Both the position numbers and the translations under genes were made by a program. The notes under the pieces are model-generated. The model searched no databases, was not told the origin of the DNA, and was given only the letters and a program-made list of their open reading frames with translations. A stretch of DNA of 5,794 nucleotides from Ardenticatenales bacterium. Its GTDB lineage: Bacteria > Chloroflexota > Anaerolineae > Ardenticatenales > Ardenticatenaceae. Location of the stretch: contig JACCSL010000673.1 of NCBI GenBank assembly GCA_013812995.1, positions 1 through 5,794 on the forward strand, read 5' to 3'. Positions 3,824 through 5,794 of this stretch are shown here, piece after piece; the stretch's first letter is position 1, and the number at the start of each line of letters is the position of its first letter.

Positions 3824-5794
3824 TCAAAGCTGCTCCCCTACGCCCTTCAGCCATTCAGCTTTTGGAAGGCTATAGGGTCGAAATTTTTCCAGACGACCTT
3901 CTTCCTCGTGATAGAAGAAGGCGCGATGGGGTCCGAGTTTGCTGGCTGCTGGCGTATCTACCATCGCCGCCGAGTCTTCCGCACCCATCTGAAAGACAAC
4001 CCGCATCGCAAGCTCGCGAAGTGCCCGACGCTCAAGGGTGCGGTTGAGATTGGTGACGGTATCACATGAGAGCAGAACATGTATTCCGACATCTGGCCCC
4101 TCGCGGAGAATCGTTGTGAACTGTTGGGCTGGGCTCGGCGGAACAGGCTCATCGCTATAACTGTAGCTTGGCCCAAAACTTTCCTCCTGACGCAGGTCGC
4201 GGGCACGTTGAAGCCCACAGAGGAAAAGGTATTTTGGCGGCGCTCCACTCTCATCTGCCTCAAGGCGGCGTTGTACTTCCTGAGCCAGCTCGTTGATGAT
4301 GGTCGGCAGGTGATGCCGACGGCCGTATTGATGAGGGTGAGGAAGTAACGCTGCCAGATCGGCCAGGAATGGCGCAAAGGGAGCATCCGCCGCGCCAAAG
4401 TCCAGGATGTAAAAGGTGGTTTCATCGCTCATAGGGATTTGCGATGCCAGGCTGATCAGCGCAATGCCCAGCATTCCCAGCGTTGCTTCTTCATTTTGCC
4501 CGATAATGAGCAGATTGTTCCCACTTTGACGACTGAATCGTGCCGCCACGGGATCCCGCAAGGCGACGGGCTCACCCAGCCAGGCAAGGGGGGCGCGTGG
4601 CAGCGTCGTTGCCATAGGCGCGGCAAGCTGCTCTGCTAGCAGGTGATTTTTCTCTACCTCAGCGGCAGCATTTCCCTCAAAGATGACCGGCACGCGGGTG
4701 TAGCCGCGTGCCTCAGCCAGGCCCAACACCCGCTTGAGATAGCTATCCCGCTCATCATCCGTCAGCCGCGCCACTTGAAAACGATTGTTTCCCTCAATTC
4801 GCCCATTTTCCGCATTATAGATCGCCTCCCCAGGGCGCGAGAGAAGACGGGCGGCGGGGTTATCATCAGCCAGAATCAAGCGTGAATCGGTCTCGCTGCA
4901 TTGCAGAGCGATGCGAACCCCCATCTGATCGATGGTGCTGCGCGCCAGACTATAGGCTCCCGCCAGTGTTTGCGAGCCGAGCAGAACATGAATCCCAAAG
5001 GCGCGGCCCTGTTTCACAAGCCGATCCAGAATCTGCGAGGATTGGGAGGCGATGTGGTCGTCTTCTGTAAAAAACTCCTGAAATTCATCGACCAGGAGCA
5101 AGATGCGCGGAAGCCGCTGCCCCGTTTGCTCTCGGTAGTCCGCCAATTTTTGAACTTGAGCCCCCCGGTAGGCTTCCCCTCGCCGCGTAAGCTCTGCGTC
5201 CAGCCCTTGGAGCACACTCAGCCCGAACTCGCGCTCACTTTCTATCGCGACCACGCGGGCATGGGGTAGCAAGTGGCTGGCGTAGTTCTTGAACTCGACC
5301 CCTTTTTTGAAATCGACCAGATACAGCTCTACCTCGTCCGGGCTGTAACTCAATGCCAGGCCAATGATGATGGTGTGGAATAGAGTTGATTTCCCAGAGC
5401 CTGTCTTCCCCGCCACCAAAACATGTTGGACCGTGTCATCCTTCCCCAGCACGAGGTTTTGCATTTTGCGCGCCCCGCTTGGCCCCAGCACGGTTCGGAG
5501 CAACCCACGGCTGTCATCTGTCCACCATTGACCGACAGGCGGTGCAATCCGAGTGAAAGAGACATCCACCTTGCTGGCGGCGATGGCTGCTGCCCCCACT
5601 TTATGCACAATCTCGTTGAATCGCTTCGCCTCCGGCGGTCCATCCAGGTCGAGGAGGCACGTCTTGAACGCTTCATCCTGCCAGACAAAACGCTTTTCCT
5701 CCCAACTCACCACCGTGCTGACTCTCTCCAGGTCCGCCAGGCTGAAGCGGTGGGGGAGAGGTTTTGAGGGGTCGGTCAACACGACGGTATAGAC
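3824..5794 (-). CDS. FtsK/SpoIIIE-type P-loop ATPase with tandem motor domains, N-terminus beyond window
   Basis: The frame stays open to the right edge, so this is the C-terminal 656 residues of a longer protein. The GTG at 5780-5782 is not a credible start. Numbering from that GTG, the first motor domain has Walker A GKTGSGKST at 125-133 (Lys codon 5390-5392). LVDFKKGVEF is at 155-164, Walker B ILLLVDEF at 227-234, and the FtsK signature GRAFGIHVLLGSQ at 259-271. A second domain (about 420-637) repeats the fold but is degenerate. Its P-loop position reads GQNEEATLG with no GK[ST], and the Walker B position reads YLFLCGL with no Asp-Glu. VGIHVLLSCD at 565-574 mirrors the first signature. There is no DNA-orienting gamma winged helix after the motor, so this is not canonical FtsK. 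Active-plus-degenerate tandems recall EccC/EssC of type VII secretion. A DNA translocase or defence ATPase is equally possible. No transmembrane segment is seen in the visible part. Confidence 0.9.
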   Translation of the reverse strand, partial: VYTVVLTDPSKPLPHRFSLADLERVSTVVSWEEKRFVWQDEAFKTCLLDLDGPPEAKRFNEIVHKVGAAAIAASKVDVSFTRIAPPVGQWWTDDSRGLLRTVLGPSGARKMQNLVLGKDDTVQHVLVAGKTGSGKSTLFHTIIIGLALSYSPDEVELYLVDFKKGVEFKNYASHLLPHARVVAIESEREFGLSVLQGLDAELTRRGEAYRGAQVQKLADYREQTGQRLPRILLLVDEFQEFFTEDDHIASQSSQILDRLVKQGRAFGIHVLLGSQTLAGAYSLARSTIDQMGVRIALQCSETDSRLILADDNPAARLLSRPGEAIYNAENGRIEGNNRFQVARLTDDERDSYLKRVLGLAEARGYTRVPVIFEGNAAAEVEKNHLLAEQLAAPMATTLPRAPLAWLGEPVALRDPVAARFSRQSGNNLLIIGQNEEATLGMLGIALISLASQIPMSDETTFYILDFGAADAPFAPFLADLAALLPHPHQYGRRHHLPTIINELAQEVQRRLEADESGAPPKYLFLCGLQRARDLRQEESFGPSYSYSDEPVPPSPAQQFTTILREGPDVGIHVLLSCDTVTNLNRTLERRALRELAMRVVFQMGAEDSAAMVDTPAASKLGPHRAFFYHEEEGRLEKFRPYSLPKAEWLKGVGEQL

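Noticed and set aside
3782..3831. AT-rich imperfect palindrome (TTGA...TCAA) and possible promoter between the ATPase gene and ddl
   Set aside because: Arms match only partly, and no -35/-10 pair with proper spacing could be built; AT-richness alone is not enough.
3958..4425. 155-codon minus-strand frame overlapping the ATPase gene out of frame
   Set aside because: Lies entirely within the conserved second ATPase domain in another frame; low-complexity Arg/Ser/Thr composition.
5780..5782. GTG as start of the FtsK-like gene
   Set aside because: No Shine-Dalgarno is visible in the few upstream bases and the frame stays open to the window edge; the family usually has a substantial N-terminal region.

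Overview
The window is GC-rich, densely coding bacterial DNA with five protein genes, two of them cut by the window edges, plus short regulatory sites. A D-Ala-D-Ala ligase implies a peptidoglycan-making bacterium. The thiolase/zinc-ribbon OB-fold pair is of the type best known from archaeal mevalonate pathways. Together with the GC content, this makes Chloroflexota (perhaps Ktedonobacteria or relatives) my best guess. That is an inference from gene content and remembered family distributions, not a search result.

Left half, plus strand. Bases 1-978 hold the C-terminal three quarters of an SCP2/archaeal-type thiolase. It is followed 3 nt later by a DUF35-type zinc-ribbon/OB-fold protein (982-1395), with the ribosome-binding site inside the thiolase gene. 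In archaea these two proteins work as a complex with HMG-CoA synthase, whose gene could lie upstream of the window. A good sigma-70-like promoter (1392-1420) overlaps the DUF35 stop codon and starts a second unit. This unit contains a short-chain dehydrogenase/reductase (1458-2327) and, 17 nt downstream, a 72-residue protein (2345-2563) that I do not recognise. The small protein is built from 13-residue repeats with near-perfect periodicity and is the most novel item here. The unit ends in a strong intrinsic terminator (2559-2586).

Right half, minus strand, converging on that terminator. A large FtsK/SpoIIIE-type P-loop ATPase (3824 to beyond the right edge) has one intact motor domain and a second, degenerate one. 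After 42 nt comes a D-Ala-D-Ala ligase (2585-3781), whose stop codon lies in the T-tract of the shared terminator. The close same-strand spacing suggests co-transcription of the ATPase and the ligase.

No tRNA, rRNA, CRISPR array, insertion sequence or attachment site was seen. The only non-coding stretches are short gaps (62, 17, 21 and 42 nt).
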